Of a stretch of 48,456 nucleotides of DNA, positions 34,107-45,632 are shown piece after piece (the stretch's first letter is position 1; each line of letters starts with the position of its first letter). The notes under the pieces are model-generated. The model was given only the letters and a program-made list of their open reading frames with translations, was not told the DNA's origin and made no database searches. The DNA is from Catenaria anguillulae PL171 (Eukaryota > Blastocladiomycota > Blastocladiomycetes > Blastocladiales > Catenariaceae). The DNA lies in contig MCFL01000186.1 of NCBI GenBank assembly GCA_002102555.1, positions 1 through 48,456 of the forward strand, written 5' to 3'. A program made the position numbers and the translations under genes.

Positions 34107-34113
34107 TGACTCA
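34107..34113. promoter_or_regulatory. Possible Gcn4-type site upstream of DAHP synthase
   Basis: A perfect TGACTCA palindrome about 470 bases before the ATG. In yeast, Gcn4 binds this sequence and controls ARO3 and ARO4. The match is seen; use in this organism is inferred, and a 7-bp site can occur by chance. Confidence 0.3.
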
Positions 34114-34841
34114 CGGCACTCCTTTAAATAATAACTTGCTCCTCTTCTTTTTCCCTGTCTCATTGTGAGCGGTGAGCCGTGAGCGGTCGAATAATACACT
34201 TACCAACCGGTCGCTGGCTTGTCGAGCAGCCAAAGCACAATGTAGACAAGACAAAGATCAACAACCAAGAGCGCAAAATGACAAATATACCAACAACAAT
34301 CGGTCAACTGCAAGCAAACGTGAAATCAATTCAAATACATCAATCAACCACAAAAAAGAACAGCAACAAACAGAAAATCAAGCAGGAGAGTTGGCGGGCG
34401 AGGGGGGGGGCAAAGGATGGAGACGAGCACCAACAGGAACCGCACGGGTTTGAAACGAGAGATAATAAAAGGGAGGAAAAAAATAACAACAGCGGCGGCG
34501 TCAAGCAAGCAACAGAGAAAAGGTGGAGGGTGTCCGAAGAGAAATATAAAAAAAAACGAACGAGGGAAAAGGGGGTAGCCAAAGAGAGAGGGAGAAACAA
34601 CCGTCAAATCCACAAAAAGCGAAAGAGGCAGGCGAGCGAGAATATAGGCACGGGTAAAAATAAAATTAACACTCATCAACGCAAAAAGGGCGACCTACGA
34701 CCAACAGGCACACGCCCAATCCGGAATTTCCTAGACAGAGTCAATGCACGTTGACGCCATAACGCATACGCACATGTCGACAACGAGGTGGGACGCCAGG
34801 CAAAACGGCGATGGATTGCGCGAGGTGGGACGGAGACCCGA

Positions 34842-36145
34842 TTATTGTGCGCCGCTGCCGCCACCCGCGGCAGGCTTTGGGTTGTTTGGGTTGTCAATGT
34901 GCTCGGGCGTAAAGTTGTTGAGGTCAATGCCCTTTGCACGGAGGGCCTTTCGGCATGCGGCGGAACCAGTTTCTTGTTGAGGTCGGGACGGATCGAGAGT
35001 TCTTTTGTCATTGGGCAAAAAAAAAGCAATTTGTTAGCACACGGGCGTAAAAAACTGCCATCAAGATGAAGAAAACAAATGACAAAAGACATACCCATAC
35101 GCGTGAAATCGAACAAGGCCGGTAATTCCTTACCACTGGGCAACCTCGTGTCCGCAACCCGCAACTCATCAAAGAACGGATGCGTCAACGTCTCCCAAGC
35201 CGTGGGCCGCGCATTGGGCTCATACCGGAGCAACTTGTCAATCAAATCCAACGCCTCGACGGGCGTCTTTGGTGAAAGATCTGTGCCCACGGGTGCGCGC
35301 GAATCGGCGGAAAGTTGTGCTCAGTGTAGTTTGGGTTCATGGCCATGACCTGATTCCGCTCGGGCGTGCCCAAGACCTTGATGATCTCAACGAGCTGGTC
35401 GACCCCGATTCGCCCGGGAACATGGGCTTGCCCAGCATGAGCTCGGCCATGACGCACCCGGCAGACCACACGTCGATTTGGGTCGTGTAGTTTGTTGCAC
35501 CAAAGATGAGCTCGGCGCGCGGTAGTACCGTGAGCAAATGTACGACACGTTGGGTTCGCCCGCAATCAGCATTTTGGCCGACCCGAAATCGCACAGCTTG
35601 AGGACGCCCGTGGCAGAGTTGAGCAGCAAGTTTTGCGGCTTGATGTCGCGATGACAAATCCCAAGGCGTGAATGTAGGCGAGCGACCGAAACACTTGGTA
35701 CATGTACAGCTTGACGAGCAAAAACGGCATGGCTTGTTTGGCCTTGGTGAAATGCCTGCTTGCGCGGTAAATGGTCTCGGGCACGTACTCGAGCACCAAG
35801 TTGAGGTACACTTCGTCGCGGCGGTCGCCATTCGAGTAGAAAAACGACTTGAGGTCGACAATGTTGCGATGGTCCACCATGCGCATGATTTGCAACTCGC
35901 GGTTCTTGAAGCGCTTGTCCTGAAGCACCTTTTTCACGGCGACACGCTCGTGCGTATCGGCCAGTGTGGCCTCGTAGACAACACCAAAGGACCCGTTGCC
36001 CACGGGCTTCCAGTCATAGTAGGAAAACTCGATCGATTCGCCCGTTTTCGCGTCCGTTGCAATGATGGTTGTGGTGCGCCGGGAGAGCCCGAGGATGCAC
36101 CGCCGCCGCCGGCGGGATGCCTGTTGGTGCCGCGTTGGACGACAT
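34842..36145 (-). CDS. GSK3: Glycogen synthase kinase 3, several one-base frame breaks
   Basis: From the ATG at 36145 ([16 protein letters not shown]) the frame shifts before the kinase domain. That domain has all GSK3 marks: [18 protein letters not shown] (glycine loop), [20 protein letters not shown] (catalytic Lys), a broken [38 protein letters not shown] (activation-loop Tyr), [63 protein letters not shown]. An intron at 35094-35002 precedes [18 protein letters not shown], and the protein ends [11 protein letters not shown]. One base is missing at each of 35650-35662, 35510-35522, 35401-35410, 35266-35284 and 34941-34955; supplying it restores the family sequence each time. Almost no substitutions or stops have accumulated otherwise. 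GSK3 phosphorylates primed substrates in stress, differentiation and glycogen control. Confidence 0.9.
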
Positions 36146-37958
36146 GGCAATGTAAGGGACGTTTTGGGAGGTTGGTGACAGTGTGTATCGAAACGATTGG
36201 GACGATGGGTGGGTTGGACGGCCCGGATGCGGTGCGGTGTGCAGTCACAATGGTTGGTTGGTGGTGGTGGTGCAGACCGTGGAAATGTCAAAGGTTGGGT
36301 CGCAAGAGGTTTGGCAACGGAGGGAACACGAGCCGCCGTGCGCAGCAAGCGGGGGCGTATCGAGCGAGGAGGGCGGTGGCAAACGCGGGTATTGGCCAGA
36401 CGGCGTCGATTGCGCAGAGTCAAGTCGTGAATCCCAAAGAACGATGATGCGTCGAGTTGAGTGTATATGATTCGAGCGCGAGGACAGGCACAAGCACAGA
36501 CAGGTGTGGGCCGTCAGGTCACAAGGTCACGCGGCGGCGAGTGCCAAATTGAACGTGAACGTTCACACGTTTGTTTGCGTTGGCGTTGATGATGAGGAAG
36601 CGTCGTTGTCAACGACGGGCAGAAAGGCAAGGCGGCAGCGGGTAGATAAGACGTTGGTCGCCGTTGCCAGGGTTGCCACAGGTTTGGTTGTCGTTACGTC
36701 GGCAGATGTGATGGATGGTGGAAAAAAAAAAATGCAGTCAGTCACGGGAATGTCGGCGAAATGGCCGTCATTGAGCATTCATTGGAATACGGCGAACAGC
36801 GACGAGTGAGCGGCAAGCAAGAGCGGGAGAGCAGGGAAACAGAGAGAGAGAGAGCGGGGCCGATCGGAGCGAAAGGCGCCGGCGTCATAGGATGTATGAG
36901 AGGGGAGTGGGCCAGGCAATGTCAAATTGTCAATGTGCGGCAATCCATCCAGAATGAGGTGAGGCGCAGAACAACATTTGCAGACGCGCCAATCACAGCC
37001 AAGAACAGCAACGCAAATCGCAACGCAACACCAGAAGCAGATGCGGAGGCAGAGGCAACGTACATATTTAGGATAGAGTGAAAAATTCCGTAAGATTGAA
37101 TACAAGAGCAGGAGTCCGAATGGTGAGTCTTGCGAATGACCAACTCGATGACCCATGAACAAGGAAATACATACCGCCCACGCCGCTGCCAGCTTGCTTT
37201 GCTTGGCTCTCGGCCATGATCGCCTGCACTGATGTGGCAATCAAGTTGCGAGCGGCTGCTGCTGCTCCGCCGTTGCCTGGTTGCTGTGAGGACGGGGCTG
37301 GACCCGCGTTGGCTGTTGGGGTTTGCTGGATGACATTTCGCGTTCTTTGAGGTTGCGTCTACTGCAGGCAGGCACATGCACATGCGTCGGGGTCAATAGC
37401 TGAGCAGTTGGCCCCTGGGAATCGGTTCAATCAAGTCAAGACTCGCGAGGTCTGTGGGCTATGCGGACCGTGAAATGAATCAAGGAATTGGCCGGTTTGG
37501 CTGACGCACTGGCGGGAAGTGGCGGTTCGTAGGGTGCGCCGGTAACGGTGAATAAATGTCAGGTCAACGAAAACAGAGGCAGAGGCAAAGCGATTGAAAT
37601 GCCTGAGGTTGTGGGAACAATGGTAGAGTTTGACACGGGACTGCGATCTAGTGCAACTTGGTGAAATGCCAAATTTAAGGATCGACAACACTTTTCAAAA
37701 GCACGGTCGAAGCAGGAGGTGGAGTGCGGATAGTACTGGATAGGACTATGTGAGTCGACTTGTTGGGCAATTTCAGAAAAGTTGGAAGTTTTAAGTGCGT
37801 GACGACATCCATCCCAATGGCAAGCACAGCTGAGCTGTGTTGGCCAGTCGCGAACCAATGTGTCCTGTCCAAAAGTCTGCATCGTGATCAGCTTGAGGTA
37901 AACAATGCATTCAAAGCAACTTCCGGCCTAGGTATTGAAAGAAATTCAAGTATTCAAC
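36146..37958. other. 1.8 kb upstream of GSK3, possible lone exon
   Basis: No firm gene. On the minus strand a protein-like block at about 37340-37172 (SSQQPGNGGAAAAARNLIAT, then SVQAIMAESQAKQAGSGVG) ends at a good donor, GTATGTATT, with an ATG one base out of register just before it (about 37335). It could be the first exon of a small gene or an upstream exon of GSK3. A small hydrophobic frame (MYVASASASASGVALRFALL) follows in the same direction near 37070. Elsewhere simple sequence is seen, for example a 10-A run near 36722 and an AGAG repeat near 36843. Confidence 0.4.
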
Positions 37959-38789
37959 TTAAAGGCCACACTGCGTGACACCGCCCGACTCGGTCACGAC
38001 CCACTGCACCTTGACATCATGTTCCTCGACAGGCACCTTTCCATCAAGCTCCCTCTTGATTGCCTGCACCTGCTCCTCCTGCACATCACCACTCGCTTGA
38101 CCCCAGCTCGATCGATCGAAATCCAAACTTGGACATCAAAAGCAACCGCACACCGCGTGGCCCTCTGGCCGCCATGCCTCGCAAACCAATCGTCGTAAAA
38201 CCCACGGCCGTACCCACACCGCCCGCCGTTTGCAACATCAAACGCAACACCAGGCACAATGACCAGATCCACGGGCGATCCATTGCCGTCACGGTCGGAG
38301 CGTTGCTGCCCCAAGGCTGGCGCGCGTCTGGGTCGGCTGGGGTCGGAATGCCCCACTTGTCGAGAGGCAGCGACGCATAGTCTTGCGCGTCACGGAGAGG
38401 GACCATGACAAGCTTGGTGCGCTTCTTGGTGGTTTTGGTGGCAGTGGAAATGGAAGTGGAAGTGGAAGTGGCGGGAGGAATGGGCGGGCCGTCGTTGTTC
38501 GAGGAACAGGCACCATGCAAGGCACAAAGACGTGTTTGCCAGCGTCAAGCGCAGCCCTGACCAGATGGTCCGTGTTGACCTCGTGATTCATGGAGAGGAA
38601 AATGGAGACGGAGGAGGCATTGGTGAAGAGCGGATGGGCAGTCAAGTGCGAAGCAATGGCACGAGATTTCAAGTCTCGCAAAGCAGGGTTGGCGGCGATG
38701 TGGGTCGTCAGGTACGAGCGCAAAGCAGTGCGCAGGCGGTGTTTGGTGGCGCGGACAAGGGCCGAGGCGGTTGCTGATGCGTCGGTCAT
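37959..38789 (-). CDS. 5-formyltetrahydrofolate cyclo-ligase, frame breaks
   Basis: Reading down from the ATG at 38789: ATKHRLRTALRSYLTTHI (N-terminal basic helix), ASHLTAHPLFTNASSVSIFL, VNTDHLVRAALDAGKHVFVP, then after a frame change KRTKLVMVPLRDAQDYASLP and LDKWGIPTPADPD. After another change the diagnostic PVDLVIVPGVAFDVANGGRC and GYGRGFYDDW (nucleotide-binding motif) appear, and after a third VQEEQVQAIKRELDGKVPVE, EHDVKVQWVVTESG and a stop at 37959. Order and spacing match the family (about 200 residues), with an inserted Ser/Thr-rich loop. The enzyme converts 5-formyl-THF to 5,10-methenyl-THF using ATP and so returns folate to one-carbon metabolism. Three frame breaks within a gene this conserved suggest consensus errors. 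Confidence 0.85.
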
Positions 38790-39332
38790 GCTGATACTGT
38801 AGACTGTGCTGGATGGAGCTATCCATACGCTGTCAACTAAAGCGTGGCGATCGAGAGAAAAAGTTGAGAGAGAGACGAGGGCAGTCAGTGGCAGTGGCTC
38901 ATTGGCTCACTGGCACGTACCGTGAGTCCGTGACTGGGGCACGGTCGGGTGAAGCCGCCGCTGAGCATCCGTGCGTATCCATATGCTGCGCATGTGGTGT
39001 GCACGTGTGGTATAGTGGTCGGAGATGTCGGGATGCATGGCGGTATCCGGTATCAGGCAGCAATCAGCAACACCAACGGGTGGAGCGATGGAAGAATCTG
39101 CTATTGGGTGAGAGAATCGACCTAGAAGCAATGTGGAAGCAGTCTGGAAGTGGACAAAGAGTGGAGGCCAATCTGGAATCTGGGTGCCCTTGTTCTTAAA
39201 TTCATACTGCAGTTGATCAGCATTTCTATTGGTTCTGTCCTTCGCACTCTCTTCAAAAATCCATATCCGGTGCCACCCGAACGTTAACTCAACTTAATAC
39301 GGCAGACTCTGAGCATACTCGATGCCGTCACC
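38790..39332. other. Divergent promoter region, nothing recognised
   Basis: About 540 bases between the starts of the cyclo-ligase (minus) and the anion transporter (plus). No coding similarity and no clear TATA box. Confidence 0.5.
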
Positions 39333-41825
39333 ATGTATGGGAATCCCACTATTAACATGAATACAGAAGCGGCCCCGCTCCTCGTGCCGCACCTCACTCC
39401 GCCGCCACCGCCACCCCCGCAACTGCCTCCACCCCACGGCCATGGGCACGGCCACGGCCACGGCACGGCGGTTGCTGTTGAAATCAGCGGCAGCAATGCT
39501 GGCGACCACACTCGGCTGCACACGTCGTACACGGAGCCGCTCAACACTGGCTCACCCTCGTCCTTTGCCACCGTCGACCTCGCGCTGCCCGCCAACGCAC
39601 ACCTTGTCATCAAGCCCTCGGCCAACGACGACCGACCGCGCGCCGTCTCGTTTCATCGCCAAGTCCATGTATCGCTCTTTTCGTCGTCGCCTGCTACCTC
39701 GTGCTCGTCAGCAAGCTCGGCAACAGCAAGATCATCCACAACCAGAATCAGTGAAGTGAAGACGACAAGACCTTGGCGTTGACGTTGACGCGCAGATTCG
39801 TTGCAGAATCAAGATGAGCAGCAGCTGCCCGTGGTTGGGCCGCACGTTCACCGAACCCATTCCAATACCAATACCCATACACATGCATCACCAGGCGCCC
39901 CCTTGTCCAGGGTCCTCCTTGCTCACAGTTTAGGCGGGTCACCACTCCTGGCCTCGCCACTCTTGTCCAATCTCTCCACTTTGCCACTCGTCTCACCGCC
40001 AAACCTGCCGCCACTCAATGACGATGGTGGTGGCAACCCACATTCACAATCCCGTTTGTCGCGCCTCTTTGCGCCACTTCTTGCCGACCTGCGCGCACTC
40101 GCACCGGCACTTGCCACTTGCTTGATCTTTTGGATCGTGCCTGAACTCATTTTTGACTCTTCCCACGCGGCACCACTCCGGCTGCCTTTCGATCTCGGGC
40201 GCCTTTCTCTTGGTTGCTGTGGGTGTCATGACAAGTTCGCGGTTCGAGCTCACTTTTCTCGTTCTGCTCGCGATTGCTCTTTTGGCGATTACGGGCACGG
40301 CCGCGTGTGGGCCAGATGCAATGGCTTGTGCGTCGTCCAAGGATGCCGTGTCGGCATTGTTGGATGGATATTCTGACCCGATTCAGTGGTTGGTGGTTGC
40401 CTCGTTTCAGCTGGGTCTGGGTATGCAACTCATTTTGTGTGTACTCGTCAATGTCAAATTTACGCAACTCATTCGCCTCTTTTCTTTTCATAGCGGTTCA
40501 ACAAACGGGACTCGGTCATCGCATCTGCACCTACCTGCTCAACTCACAACCTCCTCCGATTCCACATCAACCAACCCGATTCCAATCGCGTACACGCTCC
40601 TCGTCTGTGAATACCTGCTCGCCCTTTTTATCCCATCCAACACGGCGCGCGGCGCCGGCATCATGTCGCCCATCATCTCGTCGCTCGCCACCTCCTCGTC
40701 GCCGGCTTTGTTTGACTTTTGGCACTTGCTCGGCGCGCACGCAAACATTTTGTCGGCGGCGGCACACATGACGGGCACGGCGGGCGGGCCCATGATTGCC
40801 CGCATGCTCAATACGTATTTGGACATGGATATTCGGCCAGTGCAATGGTCGGTTGGGGCACTTGGACCCTGGGTTGCGTGTGCGGCTGGTTTACCTTGGG
40901 TCGTCGCATGGCTGTTGGGTGTGGATTTGCGGCGAACGGGTGGTGGTGGTCGGGGTGAGGTCAGCAAGTCCAAGAGGTCGATGCGGATGAGGAGGCACAG
41001 CCATTGGTTGCAGCGGACGCAGGCACAAGCGCACAACGATCACCACGACACTCCACCTGGATCACCCATGTCGCCCATCTCATACTTGTCCACTTCCTCC
41101 TCCTCCTCCTCCTCATCTGACCCATGTGCATCTCCTGCGCACGCGTCATTCACACCCGCCCAAACGAACGCGCAAATTCTCCTTGTGGCTATTCTCGTCC
41201 CAACCCTGACTCTATGGTCATTTTCCCCGCTCGACCCATCGGCACCAGCCTTTCTGTCACTCGTGCTTCTCCTCCTGCTGCGCATCCTGCCCGTCTGCCA
41301 TTCTCGCACACACACAAGCTTGGGACACGTTTCTCTGGCTGGGCGGATTTCTCACGCTGTCGACGCAACTCGAATGGGCAGGCGTCACCCAAGTCCTTGG
41401 CGCCGGGCTCGCCAGCATTCTTCCTAAATACGCGGGCCCCGCCATGCTGTTGCAGCCATGGTCAACATGGTCAGCATGTACTTGTTTAGCTCGCTCACGG
41501 CACATGCCGCGGTGGTTGCCCCGCCCGTGCTTGCGGCCGTGGCGCATGCCATCACGTCCGGCGACCAGAGAGAATGCACGGTCCCGTGGGCCGTGGGCAT
41601 GTGCATGGCCATGACGCTGGTGCTTGGTGGACTGCTCACGCCCTATTCCACGGGCAGCGTGGCCATGTATGCGGGCAAGTCGACGTTGAGTGCGAGGCGA
41701 TGGGTGCACATTGGGGGTCGTTGGCGGTTGGCTGTGGTGCCGGGGTGATTGGGGTGGGTGCGGCAGGCTGGTGGTGGATCATTGGGTGGTGGCGAGCGAG
41801 GGAACCGTGGTTGTTTGATTGGTAA
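39333..41825 (+). CDS. CitT/DASS-type dicarboxylate anion transporter, frame breaks
   Basis: The N-terminus (MYGNPTINMNTEAAPLLVP) carries a PPPPPPP run and a GHGHGHGHG repeat before the membrane part. Membrane segments include IALFVVACYLVLVSKLGN, ELTFLVLLAIALLAI, and then the DASS signatures: VVASFQLGLAVQQTGLGHRI across an intron (40421-40493), CEYLLALFIPSNTARGAGIM, HANILSAAAHMTGTAGGPMI. The second half has WDTFLWLGGFLTLSTQLEWA, SMYLFSSLTAHAAVV and GLLTPYSTGSVAMYAGK (family THYGTG). A last helix, WWWIIGWWRAREPWLF, ends at 41825. These match bacterial CitT/YbhI and plastid 2-oxoglutarate/malate translocators. The substrate is probably a di- or tricarboxylate. Frame changes occur near 39680, 41290, 41450 and 41710, and another intron probably begins at 39746. 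The start is the first ATG with good context. Confidence 0.82.
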
Positions 41826-42772
41826 CGCCGGAGCGTCCACATGTCTATATGGAACATGAATTGCCGCGACGAGTTGTGTGTTTCTTCGAATGAGTGTCGG
41901 CGTGCAAGCGGACTCTGTATACTTTGCAGAAGGTAACGCGATTGGCCAGTGTGATCAACGACATGGGAAACACCACGCGACAGGACCCGTGGCTGAGAGA
42001 CCACTTGACGCGCGACAGTGATGCACTCGGTGCTGCAAACAGACCTGGGCCGCCACCGCCATGGCGAGTCACCCGCTCGACCTGCGACTGCAGCACCACC
42101 ACAGAAATAGTCGTGGCCAGGCACACCGATCCACCGACAATTGCGAGCCGTCCCGTCAACCCGTCGTGAGCTCTTCCGCAAGCTTGCCTCTCCTCTACTG
42201 GACTTGACCATGCACGCCCGCCCTATTCGGTTCAATCCAACCAATGAACCTGTAACCCCGGCCGAGTCATTGCCCCCCCCCCCTAGCTAGCCATTGGGCG
42301 ACTGTATCATTTTTTTCGCCCATCCATCAGCACATACAGCGGACGAACGAAGCAGTCCAAAATCCTCGCTCGCTCGATCCAAGTGAGCGATTACGACCCA
42401 GCTTGTCCATTGGTCCCGGACGACATTGCGCCTGCTACAACCTGTGTCCCACTCTTTTACGCTTGCCAAGCTTCTTGGGCGCCAATCCGTCCATTGCTCG
42501 TCAAAGCCCGTCCGCTCGCCCGTGCGAGCCTGCGACGTTGGTCCCTTGGTCCGCTCCCTGCGTATCGGCAACCGCCAGTGTGGTATGTTTCAACGTGGGT
42601 TCTTTTCGTCGTCATTGCACCTGAAGCAAAAGTGTGCCGCCTTTGCTTTTGCTTTGTTTGACGTTTGTGCCGCCGTCGTTCCGTCTGTTTGAACTTGTCT
42701 CTCACCTGTCTCCGCCCCTGTACGGCTACCACTGCAGCACGCTGCACTACTACACTAGACGTTTGATATCCC
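41826..42772. other. 0.95 kb intergenic with an 11-C run
   Basis: No gene recognised. Eleven consecutive C occur at 42273-42283. Open frames on both strands are short and random-looking. Confidence 0.5.
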
Positions 42773-45632
42773 ATGGCTTCAACAATCACTGCCACGGTCC
42801 GCGCAGGCACCCTGTCTGTCAAGGACGACGGTCTACTGTCGCTGCTGTCGTGGCCCAAGCGTTACGTGATCTCACGGACCTCCACCTGTTTTTGTACCGG
42901 TCCAGTTCTCGCCCGCCTCGTCCTCGTCTGCACCGCTGCTATCAATCCCATTGGCCAATGTCTCGACCGTCGCACGTATCCATCAACCTTCAAAACGCTT
43001 CTGCTTTCATCTCATTCACAGCACGGATGCCGCCTCGAACCCGCAAACGCTTCGGTTTGCTTGCAAGTCCGACTCTGACCTGTACGCATGGATCGACGAC
43101 ATTTACGCCCGGTGCCCGAAGCTCAACTTGACATCGGGCATGCCCACCGACTTTCAGCACACGGTCCACGTGTCAATTGACCCGGTCACGGGGTTGCTCA
43201 AGGGGATTCCCCAAGAGTGGCAGGCCATTCTGGACCATTCCACCATCACTCACCAGGACATGGTGCAGAATCCTCAGGCCGTGCTCGACGTCCTCGAGTT
43301 TTATGCCAACGCACAGCGCGATAAGGTGATCCCCTCGTCGGGCCAGCAAGCCGTGGTCGGTCGAATCGGGTTCCCGAGCAGGCGTTGTCAATGGCAAACA
43401 CGGGGTGGCCTGATGGATACGACGACGAGCTGGATGGAGGCGAGTGGATCGATCCGGCAGAGTTCTCCAACTCGTTTGCGGCCGACCCGAATGCACCGCC
43501 GTTGCCCATGCCCCCAACGCCGCCGACCACTTCTCGTGATCATTACCAATACCAGCATCCACAGAGAGTCGATCGGAGCTCTCGCACCCGCACTCGCCGA
43601 CATTCGACCGGTCGCGGTCTGTCCCACGCACCGACTTTGCGCTCCACCACCACTCTCACACTCACACCGCATCGACTCGGCCATTGACCGGGATCGTTGT
43701 CGTCGCCGTCTCGCTCATCGGGTGGGTCGTCGTCGTCTCGCGGCAGGCCCGCAACCGTTTGTGGAACGTGCCGTCTCGCCCATGGCGCCGCAGGATTCCG
43801 CGTATGCGTCGTTGCCACGCAACTTGGGTGCGGGTGCGCAATCGGCGGTGGCGGGTACATGTCGTTGCCGAGAAATGCAGGCGAGTCGAGAGTGGCTTCG
43901 ACAGATACAAACGGGCCAGAGCCGCCACGCAGGTCGCGGTCCAGCTTGCACTATGGCGCCAACGCTACTGCGGCTGCGCAAGCCGCGTCCATGTCGGGAA
44001 TGCCTGGCGTCCGCTCGTCGTCGGTGGGGCGCAACACGTCTCGCCCGCTGTCTGTGGGCCGCGGCAAACCCATGCACCTGTGCCTAGTCTGCCGCCCATT
44101 CCTCCTTCACCCACGACCCCACCGCCGCAATCTGCCATTCCTTCCCCACCTTCACGCACGTCCAGCGTCGACTCGTCGTCTACACAATCGCTCACTGGAC
44201 GCCGGTCGCGTGCATCGCTCGCAGGCGGCCGGCCGCCGTCCATGGTGCTTTCCGCCCCGCCCCCTCCGCCGCCTGCGGCGCCCGCACCGAACATGCAACT
44301 TCCACCCGTGCCGCCCGTCGCAAGGTCCCCATCGGCCTCCCACGCCCCCATCCGTTTGTCATCATCAGTCAATCCGCCTTCACGGCCAGCCTCCAGGCAG
44401 GGGCCGCACACGAGACACGGCGGATTCGACTGACACCATCTTGTCCAACTCCATGCCCAACGCTCCTGGTGCACCTCCCGCACGCTCACACTCGAACGCT
44501 AAGCGAGCCCCGTCGTGCAACCTGCGCAGCTTTCGCTCGCGCAACACTCGCGCCGCCGGCAATCGACGCGGCCAGTCCCACCACAGTGATTGCAACCCTG
44601 CAAAAGCTGCTTTCGCCCGCAACGTCAGCCGGGCCGCCGCTTGCGCCGTCGGATTATGCGGGCATGAAGGCTATTGGCAAGGGCGCGTCGCATCCGTGTA
44701 CCGCGCGCGGCACCGCGCAACGGGCGAGTGGGTTGCAATCAAGCGCATCCACTTGCCGTCGCAACCGCGGCCAGATGCCATCGTGAACGAGGTGCGTGTC
44801 ATGCAGACAATTGGCAGCCAGCATCCGTACTTGCTCGGGTATTTGGGCGGCATGGTGGTGGCTGCCGGCGCAGAGGTATGGATGGTCATGGAGTTGATGG
44901 AGGGAGGTGCATTGGCGATGTACTTGAGCATCGCGTTGGGGTTGGCATTGCGCACGTGCCAATGGCGTGGATTGCAAAGTCGGTAGTTGCTGCGCTTGAG
45001 TATTTGCACAGCCGTGGCATCGCGCATCGGGATATCAAGTCAGAGAAGTCTTGATCGAGTGCGTCTCATCTTTTCTTTTTCTCTGGTTGGTTTTGTGGGG
45101 TATGTGAGAATCAGAGCTAACCGCATTGCGTCCGTGCAATAGCCATCATGGCCGAGTCAAACTGTGCGACTATGGATTTGCATGTTACCTGGAAGATGGT
45201 CACATTTCCGATGTGCGTGTCGGGCGAAGGGAGACGCTGGTCGGAACTCCTTATTGGCTCGCACCCGAGGTGATCAAGCACCGGTCTTACTGTTTGCCGT
45301 TGACATTTGGGGCCTCGGTATTCTGACGATTGAAATGATTGATGGCGAGCCGCCCTACTTGGACGAGGATCCATTGCGTGCCCTCCTACTCAGTACGTTC
45401 TCGCTCGTTTGCTTGCAGACCCGGCGTGCAATTCTCACCCCTCTTGCTTGTCGATTTAATAGTTGCAACCAATGGCACGCCATCTGTTGTCCGCCAAGAA
45501 TCGGTGACTCCCCATCTCGCCGACTGGCTCGGGTGCTGTCTTGCAGCAGAGCCGAACCGTCGAGCCACTTCACGGCAGTTGTTGTCGCATCCGTTCCTGG
45601 AGCTGGCGAAAAGCGGCAAGGGCGAGGTGTGA
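42773..45632 (+). CDS. CLA4: PAK-family kinase with PH and CRIB domains (Cla4-like), frame breaks
   Basis: The ATG at 42773 gives [20 protein letters not shown] and a PH domain ([31 protein letters not shown]). A CRIB/p21-binding segment follows: [35 protein letters not shown]. After a long Ser/Pro/Arg-rich linker (about 43340-44600) comes the kinase: [31 protein letters not shown] (catalytic Lys), [75 protein letters not shown], and a C-terminal end [20 protein letters not shown]. Introns at 45059-45142 and 45393-45462 restore phase perfectly. PH-CRIB-kinase order is that of yeast Cla4/Skm1, Cdc42 effectors in polarity and cytokinesis. The usual DFG is DYG. Several one-base breaks occur in the PH, linker and kinase parts. 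Confidence 0.87.

Larger units (their letters stand above)
33639..34841. other. Upstream region of DAHP synthase and 3' region of GSK3
   Basis: 1.2 kb without a gene. It contains a 7-bp repeat (33713-33792), a TATA-like box and a TGACTCA site (listed separately). From about 34220 to 34690 the plus strand is strongly A/G-rich (the minus strand, which is the GSK3 sense strand, is pyrimidine-rich) and lies directly after the GSK3 stop, so it is probably GSK3 3' UTR. It includes open frames on both strands that are only low-complexity Lys/Asn/Gln or Leu/Phe/Ser runs. Confidence 0.5.

Noticed and set aside
34340..34679. Leu/Phe-rich minus-strand frames resembling transmembrane proteins
   Set aside because: They arise from the pyrimidine-rich strand of the A/G tract, where any frame reads Leu, Phe, Ser and Pro.
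36779..37240. Minus-strand frame with several hydrophobic stretches as a membrane protein
   Set aside because: It crosses a likely GTATGT donor and low-complexity AGAG repeats, and the hydrophobic parts appear in two competing frames; not enough to call a gene.
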